A DNA stretch of 64,000 bases from an uncultured Bacteroidales bacterium (GCA_947303465.1 CAMYYI010000006.1:18810-82809); one strand, 5' to 3'; shown: positions 32,920 to 42,794, numbered from the stretch's first letter. Program-made: numbers and translations. Notes: a model not told the origin generated them from the letters alone.

Positions 32920-34813
32920 CCACGTTGATATCTTCCAGCTCCTCCTCGCTGCGGAGATTGGCCCGGATAAAGTTCTGGCGGTCGATGGTATTGTCGCCCA
33001 TGTAGAAGTCCATAATGTCGAAGATGGACTCCTCCTCTGCAAGAGATACGGGGTCGAGCCTCATGTTCTCTCCTATGAAGTCCGAGAATTCTCCGGGACT
33101 GATTTCGCCGAGGCCTTTGAAGCGGGTGATTTCTACGCCGGTCTTCAGGTCGCCGATGGCTTTCTCCTTCTCTTCGGGGGAGTAGCAGTAGCGGTTCTCC
33201 TTCTTGTTGCGGACGCGGAACAGGGGAGTCTGCAATATGTGCACGTGCCCGCGGCGGATGAGATCCGGATAGTACTTCATGAAGAAAGTCAGCACCAGCA
33301 TGCGGATGTGCATTCCGTCATCATCGGCATCGGTTGCCACTATGATATTGTTGTAGCGGAGATTGTCCAGGTCGTCCTCCACGCCCAGGGCGTTAACCAG
33401 CAGGTTGAGCTCTTCGTTCTCTGCCACTTTCTTGCGGCTCTCCTTGAAAGAATTGATGGGCTTGCCGCGGAGGCTGAACACAGCCTGGTAGTTGGCGTCG
33501 CGGGCCTTGGTAATGGTTCCGCTTGCAGAATCGCCCTCGGTAATGAAGATGCTGGATTTCTCTATATTGTCCTGCGTCTTCTCGGTGACCTTGTCATTAT
33601 AATGGAAGCGGCAGTCGCGCAGCTTCTTGTTATATATGTTGGTCTTTTTGTTGCGTTCGCGGGTTTTCTTCTGTATGCCGGAAATCTCTTCGCGCTCCTG
33701 CTGGGAGGCCTTTATCTTGTCCTCGATGATGGGAACCAGTTCCTTGTGGATGCGCAGGTAGTTGTCCAGCTCGGTGGCTACGAAAGAATTCACGTAGCTG
33801 CGTATGGTGGGGCCGGTATCGAGCTTCAGCTGCCCGTGCTCGTCGCGGGTCTGCTTTTCCCACATGTAGTTGGACCCTAACTTGGTCTTGGTCTGGCCTT
33901 CGAAGTTGGGCTCCTGGATCTGTATGCTTATGGCGCCTACTATGCCCTGGCGGCAGTCTGCAGGCTCGTAGTTCTTCTTGAAAAAGTCTTTGAAGGTCTT
34001 TGCGATGGCCTCGCGGTAGGCTGCCAGATGGGTCCCGCCGTCACGGGTGTTCTGGCCGTTCACGAAGGAAGAGATGTTCTCTCCGTAAGCGTTGCCGTGG
34101 CTCAGCACTATCTCTATGTCTTCGCCCTCAAGATGGATGGGCGGATAAAGCGGAGCCTCGCTAAGGTTCTCGTTAACCAGGTCCAGCAGGCCGTTCTCGG
34201 ACTTGTAGGATACTCCGTTCAGTGTAAGGGTAAGCCCGCGCTTGAGGTAGGAGTAGTTCTTCACCATGGTTTCCACGTAGTCCATGTTGTAATGGAACTC
34301 GCCGAACATCATGCTGTCCGGGTAGAAGCGTACCAGGGTGCCGTTTTTCTCTTTGGTCGTATCCTTTCCGCTGTCTTTCAGCGCTCCGCGCTCGAAGCTG
34401 GCCCAGGAGCACTCGCCGTCACGGTAGGAGCAAACGTAGAAGCGCTCGCTGAGGGCGTTCACCGCCTTGGTACCTACGCCGTTAAGACCAACGGACTTCT
34501 TGAAGGCCTTGTCGTCGAACTTGCCTCCGGTATTGAGTATGCTCACCGCCTTGACAACGGAGTCCAGGGGAATGCCGCGCCCGAAATCACGGACCGTCAC
34601 CTCGTTGTCCTCTATATTGATCTGGATCTGTTTTCCGAAGCCCATGGCGAACTCGTCTATGGAGTTGTCCACAACTTCCTTAAGCAGTACGTAGATGCCG
34701 TCGCCAGGGTTATTGCCGTTGCCGAGGCGGCCTATGTACATGCCCGGACGCATCCGGATATGCTCTACGCCTTCCAGGGTTATTATGTTGTCGTCTGTAT
34801 AGTTATGTGTCAT
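32912..34813 (-). CDS. parE: DNA topoisomerase IV subunit B
   Basis: The 633-residue type IIA topoisomerase ATPase subunit contains the GHKL motifs (LLKEVVDNSIDEFAMG, VRDFGRGIPLD and GLNGVGTKAVNALS), the transducer lysine region, and the Toprim motif ITEGDSASGTI with ATDADDDGMHIR. Topoisomerase IV decatenates daughter chromosomes. ParE is preferred over GyrB because of the compact length and the NPGDGIYVLLKEVVDNS segment; a parC gene is not in the window. The promoter box lies in the 23-bp gap after the RSH gene, ending 6 nt before the ATG. Confidence 0.9.
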   Translation of the reverse strand: MTHNYTDDNIITLEGVEHIRMRPGMYIGRLGNGNNPGDGIYVLLKEVVDNSIDEFAMGFGKQIQINIEDNEVTVRDFGRGIPLDSVVKAVSILNTGGKFDDKAFKKSVGLNGVGTKAVNALSERFYVCSYRDGECSWASFERGALKDSGKDTTKEKNGTLVRFYPDSMMFGEFHYNMDYVETMVKNYSYLKRGLTLTLNGVSYKSENGLLDLVNENLSEAPLYPPIHLEGEDIEIVLSHGNAYGENISSFVNGQNTRDGGTHLAAYREAIAKTFKDFFKKNYEPADCRQGIVGAISIQIQEPNFEGQTKTKLGSNYMWEKQTRDEHGQLKLDTGPTIRSYVNSFVATELDNYLRIHKELVPIIEDKIKASQQEREEISGIQKKTRERNKKTNIYNKKLRDCRFHYNDKVTEKTQDNIEKSSIFITEGDSASGTITKARDANYQAVFSLRGKPINSFKESRKKVAENEELNLLVNALGVEDDLDNLRYNNIIVATDADDDGMHIRMLVLTFFMKYYPDLIRRGHVHILQTPLFRVRNKKENRYCYSPEEKEKAIGDLKTGVEITRFKGLGEISPGEFSDFIGENMRLDPVSLAEEESIFDIMDFYMGDNTIDRQNFIRANLRSEEELEDINVVR

Positions 34814-34819
34814 ATCTCA

Positions 34820-34827
34820 CAAATATA
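34820..34827 (-). promoter_or_regulatory. -7 promoter box for parE
   Basis: The minus strand reads TATATTTG-TGAGAT-ATG, a 6-nt gap. The box sits in the 23-bp space between the RSH stop and parE. Confidence 0.73.
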
Positions 34828-34836
34828 GCAAAAAAA

Positions 34837-36921
34837 CTATTGCCTCTTGACCTTGGTGACCTGCTTCAGAGCACTTACCTGCGATATCACCTTGTCCAGT
34901 TCCATGGAAGAGGGGACCAGTATGCGCATGGATATCTCGTAAGTGCCGGTACGATAGTTCTCGTTCACGTTGAAGGAACGTATGGACGCCCGGAACTGGC
35001 CTACTACGTCCATGATTCCGGGGAGCACCGAATGCTCCATCTCCGAGGTGATGTTAAGGGTGGCGAGGAAACTGCCCGCGGCGGCGTTGTCCTGCCATAT
35101 CACCTTCTGTATGCGGTAAGGGTAGCGCTCTATGAGCCTTGCGGCGTTGGGACAGGAAATACGGTGTATCTTGATGCCGGCATTGCGGGTTACGAAGCCG
35201 AATACGTCGTCCCCGAACACCGGGTTGCAGCAGGCTGCCATCTTGTAATCCAGGCCTTTGACGTTTTTGGCGTTCAGCACCAGTATGTCCTCTCCGGAAT
35301 TGCTGTACGGCGATGCCTTCTCCCTGGCGGCGGCTTCCGGAGCGGTGATTTCGTGAACCTGCTGTGCGGCGGCGCGCTCCTGTATGTATGCCTTGATGGA
35401 GTTGATGTCCACCTCTCCGGTGGCGATGGCGGCCATGAATCCCAGGACAGACTTGTAGCCCTGTGCTTTCATGTATTCCGTCTGCATGCCGTCGGGGAAC
35501 TCCAGCTTCCAGTTCTTCAGCCGTCTTTCCAGCAGCTCCCTGCCCTCGGCGGCCTTCTTGCGCTCTTCGGCGTCCAGCTCCAGCTTTATCTTGCTGCGCG
35601 CCTTGGATGTCACCACCCAGTTCAGCCAGTCGCGGGTGGGCTTCTGGTTTTTCTGGGTAAGTATCTCCACGGTGTCGCCGGTCTTGAGTTTCTCGTTTAT
35701 CTTTACCGCCTTGCCGTTCACGCGGCCGCCGCAGCACCGGGCGCCCAGTCCTGAGTGGATATTGAACGCGAAGTCCAGCACGGAGGCGCCTGCAGACAAA
35801 ATTCGCAGTTCCCCGGTGGGAGTGAAGACAAAGATTTCCTTGTCCGGCGGGGCGGGGAGGTCTTCCGGTTTTGCATCGAACGGATGCTCCAGCGCATCAC
35901 GCACCGACTGGAGCCAGCCTGCAGTGGAGCTTTCCTGATGTATGCCTTTGTAGGCCCAGTGCGCCGCGTGCCCGTTTTCCGCTTCATCGTCCATGCGTGC
36001 GGTGCGTATCTGCACTTCCAGATAGCTTCCGGTCTTGTTCTTGACGGTAATGTGCAGGGATTCATATCCGCTGGGACGGGGAGTGCTGATCCAGTCGCGC
36101 AGGCGCCTGGTATCCGGCTCGTATTCCTCGGTAACGTAGGAATAAACCTTCCAGCAGAGGTCTTTCTCCAGTACGGGGTCGGGGGCGCAATCGATAATGA
36201 AGCGTATGGCGAATACATCGTACACGCCTTCGAAGGGCACTTTCTGCACCTGCATCTTGCGCCATATGGACCAGGCGCTCTTGGTCCGTACCTTGAGCTT
36301 GTAGCGTATGCCGGCGTCCAGGAGTTTCTTCTTGAGCGGCTCCACGAATTCCGCAGTCAGCCTTTCCCTGTCTTTCTCCGTCGCCCTGAGCTTGTTGGTG
36401 ATAGCCCTGTAGTGCTCCGGGTCCGCATGCCGGAAATAGATGTCTCCCAGTTCGCTGTTTATCTTGTAGAGCCCGAGCTGATGCGCCAGCGGCATGTAAA
36501 GCATGAGGGTTTCCAGCAGCTTCTGGTCGCGCGACATCTTCGGAAACATCTCCAGGTTGCGCATGACCTCCAGACGGTCCGCAATCTTGATCACGCTCAC
36601 GCGCGGATCCGTGCAGTAGTTGACTATCAGCTTCTTGTATTTCTCCGCCTCCAGGCTGGTGTCCTTGGGCTTGATGGTGGATATCTTGTTCAGGCCGTCC
36701 ACCATCAGCTGTACGTCCTGGGGGAAAGCGCTGATGTCTATATCCTTATGTGCCCTGGTGCCCTCATGCAGATAGACTGCGGCCGCGCAGGACTCCGGCA
36801 GGCCTATTTCTTCGGTTACTATTTTTGCCACGCCGTCGGCATGCTCAATGAAGGGAGAACCGTCGTAGCGGGTCTCTCCTTCAAGTGCAGTCAATGCTAT
36901 GCGGCGGGCTTCCTGGGTCAT
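34837..36921 (-). CDS. RelA/SpoT-family (p)ppGpp synthetase with degenerate hydrolase domain
   Basis: The 694-residue long RSH protein has a HD-type hydrolase region (about 1-150), a synthetase domain (SAWSIWRKMQVQKVPFEGVYDVFAIRFII and GYESLHITVKNK), a TGS domain (EIFVFTPTGELRILSAGASVLDFAFNIHS), and a C-terminal ACT domain. The hydrolase site looks dead: the paired HD is H52-E53, the usual ED pair is replaced by R56-A57, and the conserved Asn after D115 is V119. It is thus predicted to make but not degrade (p)ppGpp, like E. coli RelA. The gene overlaps the upstream F420 ligase homologue by 4 bp. Confidence 0.9.
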   Translation of the reverse strand: MTQEARRIALTALEGETRYDGSPFIEHADGVAKIVTEEIGLPESCAAAVYLHEGTRAHKDIDISAFPQDVQLMVDGLNKISTIKPKDTSLEAEKYKKLIVNYCTDPRVSVIKIADRLEVMRNLEMFPKMSRDQKLLETLMLYMPLAHQLGLYKINSELGDIYFRHADPEHYRAITNKLRATEKDRERLTAEFVEPLKKKLLDAGIRYKLKVRTKSAWSIWRKMQVQKVPFEGVYDVFAIRFIIDCAPDPVLEKDLCWKVYSYVTEEYEPDTRRLRDWISTPRPSGYESLHITVKNKTGSYLEVQIRTARMDDEAENGHAAHWAYKGIHQESSTAGWLQSVRDALEHPFDAKPEDLPAPPDKEIFVFTPTGELRILSAGASVLDFAFNIHSGLGARCCGGRVNGKAVKINEKLKTGDTVEILTQKNQKPTRDWLNWVVTSKARSKIKLELDAEERKKAAEGRELLERRLKNWKLEFPDGMQTEYMKAQGYKSVLGFMAAIATGEVDINSIKAYIQERAAAQQVHEITAPEAAAREKASPYSNSGEDILVLNAKNVKGLDYKMAACCNPVFGDDVFGFVTRNAGIKIHRISCPNAARLIERYPYRIQKVIWQDNAAAGSFLATLNITSEMEHSVLPGIMDVVGQFRASIRSFNVNENYRTGTYEISMRILVPSSMELDKVISQVSALKQVTKVKRQ

Positions 36922-38120
36922 TCGCTGGTGTAGTTGTCGAAGTATCCCTGTACGAGCACGATGGGCGTACCCTTGTCGCCGGAGCCGGAGGTGAGGTCGC
37001 AGAGCGAACCTATGAGGTCAGTGAGCTGGCGGGGCGTGGTGCCCTCGGAAGCCATCTTACCCTTGAGATCGGCATCCTTGGCCCTGATGGAAGCCGAAAT
37101 GGCATCGCGCAGGGCTTCTCCGCTGAGGCCGGCGAAATCATTGTCCGCCAGATATTTGAGCTTGAGCTCGTTGGGCGTGCCCACGAGGCCGTCGGTGAAA
37201 GCGGGGGAGACCACAGGGTCTGCCAGCTCCCATATCTTTCCCTGCGGATCTTTGAAGGCGCCGTCGCCATAAACCATCACCTCTACGTGCTTGCCGGTGG
37301 CTTTGAGTATGCTGTCCTGAATGCCGACGACCAGGTCTTTGCATTCCTGAGGGAAGAGCTTGACCGTGTCTTCCGTAGCTTTATTGGAGCCGAGCAGGCC
37401 GTAGCGTGCATTGAACCCGCTGCCGCCCACGCTTTGCGTGAGTATGTCGTCCAGACCGAGCACCACGCGGGCGCCTGCATCGCGCAGTATGCGCTTGGTG
37501 CGCTTGCGGGTGTGAATGTCGCAGGCAATGACGGTGTCGGTATATTCAAGTATGGTCTTGGGACGGTTGGCGAAGATAATCTCCGCTTCTGCGCCGCAGT
37601 TCTCTATAAGTTCCCGGTAGTAGGCGACATAATCCACTCCTGTAAACTCGTGGGGGTTGGAGCCGAAGAGTTCGCGATACCGCTTTTCGTCCAGCACGTC
37701 GGAGTAGGGGTTGATGCCGGCCTCGTCTACCTGGTCCCAGCTGACCAGCGCGTTGCCCACCTCATCGGAGGGATAGCTGAGCATCAGCACAATCTTCCTG
37801 CAGCCCTTCGCAATGCCGCGCAGGCAGATGGCGAAACGGTTGCGGGACAGGATGGGGAAGATGACGCCTACGGTGCCTCCTCCCGTCTTGGCTTTGACGT
37901 CTGCGGCTATGTCATCCACAGATGCATAGTTGCCCTGCGAGCGGGCTACTACGGACTCGGTGATGCAGATTACATCCCGGTCCCGCAGGGAGAAACCTTC
38001 CTCCTGCGCCGCTTCTAAAACACTGTTGACTGCAATTTCGGCGAGATTGTCGCCCTGCCTGATAATCGGGCATCGGATTCCTCTGGAAACGGTGCCGACC
38101 TTGCGTTGGTAGCTTTTCAT
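36918..38120 (-). CDS. Coenzyme F420-0:gamma-glutamyl ligase homologue
   Basis: The 400-residue protein resembles the F420_ligase family (CofE/FbiB N-terminal domain) with RDRDVICITESVVARSQGNY near the start and RILRDAGARVVLGLDDILTQSVGGSGFNARYGLLGSNK in the middle. Bacteroidota are not known to make F420, and the homologue is larger than CofE (about 250 residues), so a gamma-glutamyl ligase acting on another acceptor is an inference. It is cotranscribed with the RSH gene. A -7 box ends 4 nt before the ATG, giving a predicted leaderless mRNA. Confidence 0.78.
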   Translation of the reverse strand: MKSYQRKVGTVSRGIRCPIIRQGDNLAEIAVNSVLEAAQEEGFSLRDRDVICITESVVARSQGNYASVDDIAADVKAKTGGGTVGVIFPILSRNRFAICLRGIAKGCRKIVLMLSYPSDEVGNALVSWDQVDEAGINPYSDVLDEKRYRELFGSNPHEFTGVDYVAYYRELIENCGAEAEIIFANRPKTILEYTDTVIACDIHTRKRTKRILRDAGARVVLGLDDILTQSVGGSGFNARYGLLGSNKATEDTVKLFPQECKDLVVGIQDSILKATGKHVEVMVYGDGAFKDPQGKIWELADPVVSPAFTDGLVGTPNELKLKYLADNDFAGLSGEALRDAISASIRAKDADLKGKMASEGTTPRQLTDLIGSLCDLTSGSGDKGTPIVLVQGYFDNYTSE

Positions 38121-38124
38121 ACCA

Positions 38125-38132
38125 CAAATTTA
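38125..38132 (-). promoter_or_regulatory. -7 promoter box for the F420 ligase homologue and RSH operon
   Basis: The minus strand reads TAAATTTG-TGGT-ATG, a 4-nt gap to the start codon. Confidence 0.75.
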
Positions 38133-38146
38133 ATAAAAATATTTAG

Positions 38147-38154
38147 TATATTCG
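38147..38154 (+). promoter_or_regulatory. Probable -7 promoter box for uvrB
   Basis: TATATTCG (one mismatch to TAnnTTTG) ends 9 nt before the uvrB ATG. Confidence 0.55.
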
Positions 38155-38163
38155 CAGTGCCAA

Positions 38164-40335
38164 ATGAAGTTTGTCCTAGAGTCTTCATACAAGCCCGCCG
38201 GAGACCAGCCGGAGGCCATTTCCCAGCTGTGTTCGGCACTTTCCGAGGGCGTGCCGGACGTCACTCTGCTGGGCGTTACCGGTTCCGGAAAGACCTTTAC
38301 CATGGCCGGTGTCATAGAACGTCTCCAGCGCCCCGCCCTCATACTCAGCCACAACAAAACGCTCGCGGCCCAGCTGTACGGGGAATTCAAGTCTTTTTTC
38401 CCCCACAACGCCGTGGAGTATTTCGTATCCTACTACGATTACTACCAGCCCGAGGCATATATTCCGGTTACGGACACGTACATAGAGAAAGACCTCAGCA
38501 TAAACGACCAGATTGAAAAGCTGCGTCTCAGTGCCGCTTCCGCCCTTATGAGCGGAAGGCGCGACGTGATAGTCGTGTCCAGCGTGAGCTGCCTCTACGG
38601 CATAGGCAATCCGGAGGACTTCCATTCGCAGACTATCGAGGTGTCCAAAGGAGAGCGGCGCTCGCTCACCGGCCTGCTGTACAAACTGGTAGATGCTCTC
38701 TACAGCCGCACGGAGACGGATTTCAAACGCGGTACTTTCAGGGTACACGGAGACATCATAGACGTGTTCCTGGGCGGGGCGGACGAAGCTGTGCGCATAG
38801 AGTTCTTTGGCGACGAAGTGGACGGACTCAGCCTTATAGACCCCGTTACGGGCGCCCATATAGAAGAACTGGATCATGTAAGCATATGTCCGGCCAACAA
38901 TTTCGTGACCACCCGCGAACGCTCGATTGCCGCAGTGAGCGCCATTCAGGACGACCTGGTGAAGCAGATCGCCTGGTTCGAGTCCATAGGCAAGGGGCTT
39001 GAGGCCAAACGCCTGAAACAGAGGGTCGAATACGACCTCGAGATGATAAAGGAGATGGGCTATTGTCCGGGGATCGAGAATTATTCCCGTTATTTCGACG
39101 GCCGCAAGGAAGGGGAGCGTCCCTTCTGCCTGCTGGACTACTTCCCCAAGGATTTCATCACCTTTATCGACGAGAGCCACGTTACGCTGCCGCAGGTGCG
39201 CGCCATGTACGGCGGCGACCATTCCCGCAAGAGCGTGCTGGTGGAATATGGTTTCCGTCTGCCGGCGGCTTCCGACAACCGTCCTCTGAAGTTCGAGGAA
39301 TTCGAGACCCTGACCGGGCAGAAGGTGTATGTGAGCGCCACCCCTGCCGATTATGAGCTGCAGAAGTCGGAAGGCCTCGTGGTAGAGCAGGTCGTGCGGC
39401 CTACCGGCCTGCTGGATCCGCCGATTGAGGTGCGTCCGGTGGAGGGACAGGTGGACGACCTGGTAGAAGAAATACGCAAACGGGCAGAGAACGACGAGAG
39501 GGTGCTGGTGACCACTCTCACCAAGCGCATGGCGGAAGAGTTGGACGAATACCTGCGCCGCATAGGGGTGAGGGTACGATACATACATTCTGACGTTGAT
39601 ACCTCCGAACGGGTTGAGATAATAGAGGACTTCAAGAAGGGACTGTTCGATGTGCTCGTGGGCGTGAATCTGCTCCGCGAGGGCCTGGACATCCCGTCCG
39701 TGTCGCTGGTGGCGATTCTGGATGCCGACAAGGAAGGCTTTTTAAGGACAGGGCGCGCTCTCACCCAGACCGCCGGCCGTGCCGCACGTAACGTAAACGG
39801 GCTGGTGATAATGTACGCAGACAGCATCACCCCGTCCATGGAACAGACCATACGCGAGACCGAGCGCCGCCGCTCCAAACAGATAGCATACAATAAGTTG
39901 CATGGTATCACGCCGCGCCAGGTCGAGACCCGCAGCAACGTGCTGGCGTCCGAACTCGGAGGAGTCAAGCCGGTATATGGCAGGCTGGCCGGAGGCACTA
40001 CCGGACGCGTATCTGCTGCCAATTCCTACGACAATCCGGTTTACATCCCCAATCCTTCCGACCTCGGAAGGGGGGAGGTCACCGTGGGCTTCGGGCACGA
40101 CGCTGCGCGTGAGTCCGGCGCCGCCTATTCAGACGGATTTGTGAAGGCCGATCTTGCCGCCGTGCTGCAGGACCCCGTCATCCGTTCCATGTCCCGCAGC
40201 CAGATAGAGAAGATGATTGCCGACGACCGCGCCCGCATGAAAAAATCGGCAGCCGAGTTGGATTTCCCGGCTGCCGCTCGCTATCGCGACGAGATGTGGG
40301 CCCTCCAGCAGTACCTCAAGGTCTGGAAGGATTAA
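38164..40335 (+). CDS. uvrB: Excinuclease ABC subunit B
   Basis: The 723-residue helicase-like subunit loads onto damaged DNA with UvrA and recruits UvrC. Motifs include Walker A GVTGSGKT, the beta-hairpin region [32 protein letters not shown], and the C-terminal helicase motifs [29 protein letters not shown] and [11 protein letters not shown]-terminal UVR domain ([31 protein letters not shown]) binds UvrC. About 40 residues before it form an unusual linker rich in Ser, Asn and Gly. It diverges from the F420 ligase operon. Confidence 0.97.
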   Translation: MKFVLESSYKPAGDQPEAISQLCSALSEGVPDVTLLGVTGSGKTFTMAGVIERLQRPALILSHNKTLAAQLYGEFKSFFPHNAVEYFVSYYDYYQPEAYIPVTDTYIEKDLSINDQIEKLRLSAASALMSGRRDVIVVSSVSCLYGIGNPEDFHSQTIEVSKGERRSLTGLLYKLVDALYSRTETDFKRGTFRVHGDIIDVFLGGADEAVRIEFFGDEVDGLSLIDPVTGAHIEELDHVSICPANNFVTTRERSIAAVSAIQDDLVKQIAWFESIGKGLEAKRLKQRVEYDLEMIKEMGYCPGIENYSRYFDGRKEGERPFCLLDYFPKDFITFIDESHVTLPQVRAMYGGDHSRKSVLVEYGFRLPAASDNRPLKFEEFETLTGQKVYVSATPADYELQKSEGLVVEQVVRPTGLLDPPIEVRPVEGQVDDLVEEIRKRAENDERVLVTTLTKRMAEELDEYLRRIGVRVRYIHSDVDTSERVEIIEDFKKGLFDVLVGVNLLREGLDIPSVSLVAILDADKEGFLRTGRALTQTAGRAARNVNGLVIMYADSITPSMEQTIRETERRRSKQIAYNKLHGITPRQVETRSNVLASELGGVKPVYGRLAGGTTGRVSAANSYDNPVYIPNPSDLGRGEVTVGFGHDAARESGAAYSDGFVKADLAAVLQDPVIRSMSRSQIEKMIADDRARMKKSAAELDFPAAARYRDEMWALQQYLKVWKD

Positions 40336-40345
40336 TAGTTACCCT

Positions 40346-41173
40346 CTACAGCGCTTCGATCATGCGGCAGAAGAGCTCCGTCATGATGTTGGAGGCTATT
40401 CCGGCCTGCTGAACCACGTCGTCTCCGTCGTTGAAGTTCTTAGGGACGTTTCGAGAGTTGGCCTCGTTGGTTACAACGGACATTCCGAAAACGCGTATGC
40501 CGCAGTGGCGGGCAACGATTACCTCGGGAATGGTGGACATGCCCACTAGGTCTGCGCCGACTTCGCGGAAGAAGCGGATTTCGGCCGGAGTCTCGTAGGT
40601 CGGGCCTGTGCTGCCGAAGTAAACGCCCTTGCGCAGGTTGAGTCCCATCTGCACTCCGAGTTTCTCTGCAAGTTGCTGAAGCTCGATGTCGTATGCGCAG
40701 GTCATGTCCGGGAAGCGGGGACCGAATTCCTCAAGATTGGGACCGATGAGCGGGTTGGGCATCATATTTATGTGGTCCTTGATGATTACGAGGTCTCCGA
40801 CTTTGTAATCGATGTTGACGCCGCCTGCCGCATTGGAGACAAAGAGAACCTCGATGCCTAGCAGTTTCATCACCCTTACGCCGAGCGTGACAAGCTCCAT
40901 GGGATAGCCCTCATAGAAGTGCAGGCGCCCCTGCATGGCGATTACCTTCTTACCGCCAAGGTCGCCGTAGATGAAGTTGCCCTTGTGCCCTATGGCGGTG
41001 GACATGGGGAATTCCGGAACGTCGCGGTAAGGGATGATGACGGGATTCCCGATCTGGTCGGCCAGTTTGCCCAGGCCGCTGCCCAGGACTATGCCTACGG
41101 TAGGTGCCTTGGACCCTATGCAGGATTTGACATATCTGGCCGCGTGCTGGATTTTTTCGGTTCTTTCGTTCAT
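40346..41173 (-). CDS. Purine-nucleoside phosphorylase, trimeric type
   Basis: The 275-residue enzyme splits purine nucleosides with phosphate to free base and (deoxy)ribose 1-phosphate. The trimeric PNP signatures are GIVLGSGLGKLAD, GHKGNFIYGDLGGKKVIAMQGRLHFYEGYP, SNAAGGVN, GPTYETPAEIRFF and MSTIPEVIVARHCG, plus VVTNEAN with the base-contacting Asn. It is the last gene of a minus-strand group with an adenosine-type deaminase 4 bp upstream, consistent with purine salvage. Confidence 0.94.
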   Translation of the reverse strand: MNERTEKIQHAARYVKSCIGSKAPTVGIVLGSGLGKLADQIGNPVIIPYRDVPEFPMSTAIGHKGNFIYGDLGGKKVIAMQGRLHFYEGYPMELVTLGVRVMKLLGIEVLFVSNAAGGVNIDYKVGDLVIIKDHINMMPNPLIGPNLEEFGPRFPDMTCAYDIELQQLAEKLGVQMGLNLRKGVYFGSTGPTYETPAEIRFFREVGADLVGMSTIPEVIVARHCGIRVFGMSVVTNEANSRNVPKNFNDGDDVVQQAGIASNIMTELFCRMIEAL

Positions 41174-41177
41174 GGTG

Positions 41178-42449
41178 TTATAGCATTCTGGTTATTTGTT
41201 TTCTGGCTTCTGCGAGTATTTCTTTCTCGCCGGGTATTACCCGGTGCCTCATTACGAACTTCCCTCCGCAGATGACGGAGTCTATGCAGTCGGAATGGGC
41301 GGAATAGATGAGGTTCGCTAGGAACGGGGCGGGGGACAGGAAGAAACTGTTGTCCGTATCCACTATGCTGATGTCTGCCATCGCCCCTTCTTCCAGCTTT
41401 CCTGCGTTGAGCTTCAGCGCCTTAGCCCCGTTTACCGTGGCAAGGTCCATGAGTTCTTCAAGCGGAAGGGCCTTTGGGTCGTTGCGCCACGCCTTCTGGA
41501 ACAGGGCGGAGGTCTTCATGGCCTCCAGGATGTCCAGGTTGTTGGAAGATGCGCAGCCGTCGGTGCCGATGCAGATGTTGATTCCGGCATCCCGCATCTC
41601 GTTGTAGAGGAATCTGTACCCCGACGACAGCTTGGCGTTGGAGTTTATATTGTGTATGCAGTGTACTCCTCTTGCCGCCAGCAGTTCAATGTCGTGTTCC
41701 GTGAGCCACAGGGTATGTGCGGCCAGCAGGTTGGGGCCAAGGACGCCAAGCTCTTCCAGATATTCTACGGGAGTCAGCCCGCCGTGTGCGGCCTTGCAGT
41801 CCTCTACCTCCTTTAAAGTCTCGCATAGGTGGATATGGAGGTTGAGTCCCCGTTCCCGGGCGAATTCCGACACCCATCGTATCATGGGCTCGCTGACGGA
41901 ATATATGGCGTGGAAGGCCACCTGATAGATGTTTCCGCTTTCCCGTACGCCTGCGGCCTTCTCCTCATACCACCGTGCGCACTGTTCTTTTTCGCGCTCG
42001 GTCTCCGCCGGATCGTTGCGGTCAATGACGTCGTATCCGAGTGCGTGCCTGACTCCCATCTCACAAGCGGCACGATGGGTATCGGGGAAGAACCAGTACT
42101 GGTCGTTGAAGGTGGTTGTGCCTGTCCGTATCATTTCCAGGCATGCAACCTTGGTGCTCCAGTAAACGAAATCGGCGTCGAACTTCTCTTCTATGGCCCA
42201 TATGTTCCGGAGCCAGTCATGGAACAGCATGTCCTCGCCTATGCCCCTCATCATGGCCATGCCGGAATGGGTGTGCATGTTGACGAATCCCGGAATCGCG
42301 ACCTTGCCGCTGCAATCCATGATATCCAGATCGCCGGCAAGTTCCCAGCCGACACTGCTGCCTGCGGGCGCTATTTTGGAGATGACGCCGTTTTCTATGA
42401 GGACGTCGCTTGCGGAGCCCTCAATACCGATGTTCCTGAGCAGAATCAC
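41178..42449 (-). CDS. Amidohydrolase, probable MTA/S-adenosylhomocysteine deaminase
   Basis: The 423-residue metal-dependent hydrolase has the amidohydrolase motifs PGFVNMHTHSGMAMMRG, LNLHIHLCETLKEVEDCK, LAAHTLWLTEHDIELLAARGVHCIHNINSNAKLSSG and IGTDGCASSNNLDILEAMK. These fit the MTA/SAH deaminase and ATZ/TRZ group, which turns adenosyl thioethers into inosyl forms. Location between DUF3276 and purine-nucleoside phosphorylase supports a purine salvage role. Guanine deaminase or related cytosine/guanine deaminases cannot be excluded. Confidence 0.85.
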   Translation of the reverse strand: MILLRNIGIEGSASDVLIENGVISKIAPAGSSVGWELAGDLDIMDCSGKVAIPGFVNMHTHSGMAMMRGIGEDMLFHDWLRNIWAIEEKFDADFVYWSTKVACLEMIRTGTTTFNDQYWFFPDTHRAACEMGVRHALGYDVIDRNDPAETEREKEQCARWYEEKAAGVRESGNIYQVAFHAIYSVSEPMIRWVSEFARERGLNLHIHLCETLKEVEDCKAAHGGLTPVEYLEELGVLGPNLLAAHTLWLTEHDIELLAARGVHCIHNINSNAKLSSGYRFLYNEMRDAGINICIGTDGCASSNNLDILEAMKTSALFQKAWRNDPKALPLEELMDLATVNGAKALKLNAGKLEEGAMADISIVDTDNSFFLSPAPFLANLIYSAHSDCIDSVICGGKFVMRHRVIPGEKEILAEARKQITRML

Positions 42450-42452
42450 CGA

Positions 42453-42794
42453 CTACAGGTCTTCGAATTCGACAGACTTTTCGTCCGGCTCACGCTGGGG
42501 GATAACACCTCCGAAGCAGGTGTTGGTGATGTATGCAATAACCTCGTCCAGGCCCTCGCGGAACTTCTCGAAATCTTCCTTATACAGGAAAATCTTATGC
42601 TTGTCATAAGCGAACGAGCCGTCCGGGTTGTTCCTGCGCTTACTCTCGGTAATGGTCAGGAAATAATCGTTGTTGCCTTTGGTGGACTTGACGTCAAAGA
42701 AATAGGTCCTCTTTCCTGCACGGACGGGTTTGGAGTAAACGTCCTCTGAGTTGCGGTCCTGATATCCTGCTCCCTCGTAATCTTCTCTGTACAT
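42453..42794 (-). CDS. DUF3276 (PUR-alpha-like) nucleic-acid-binding protein
   Basis: The 113-residue protein is the Bacteroidota DUF3276 family: SKPVRAGKRTYFFDVKSTKGNNDYFLTITESKRR and HKIFLYKEDFEKFREGLDEVI match the PUR repeat fold. Relatives bind single-stranded DNA or RNA; the exact role is not established. The ATG at 42794 is chosen because a -7 box lies 26 nt upstream; the frame can be extended but only into the promoter region. It heads an operon with the deaminase and purine-nucleoside phosphorylase, diverging from nusB. Confidence 0.88.
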   Translation of the reverse strand: MYREDYEGAGYQDRNSEDVYSKPVRAGKRTYFFDVKSTKGNNDYFLTITESKRRNNPDGSFAYDKHKIFLYKEDFEKFREGLDEVIAYITNTCFGGVIPQREPDEKSVEFEDL

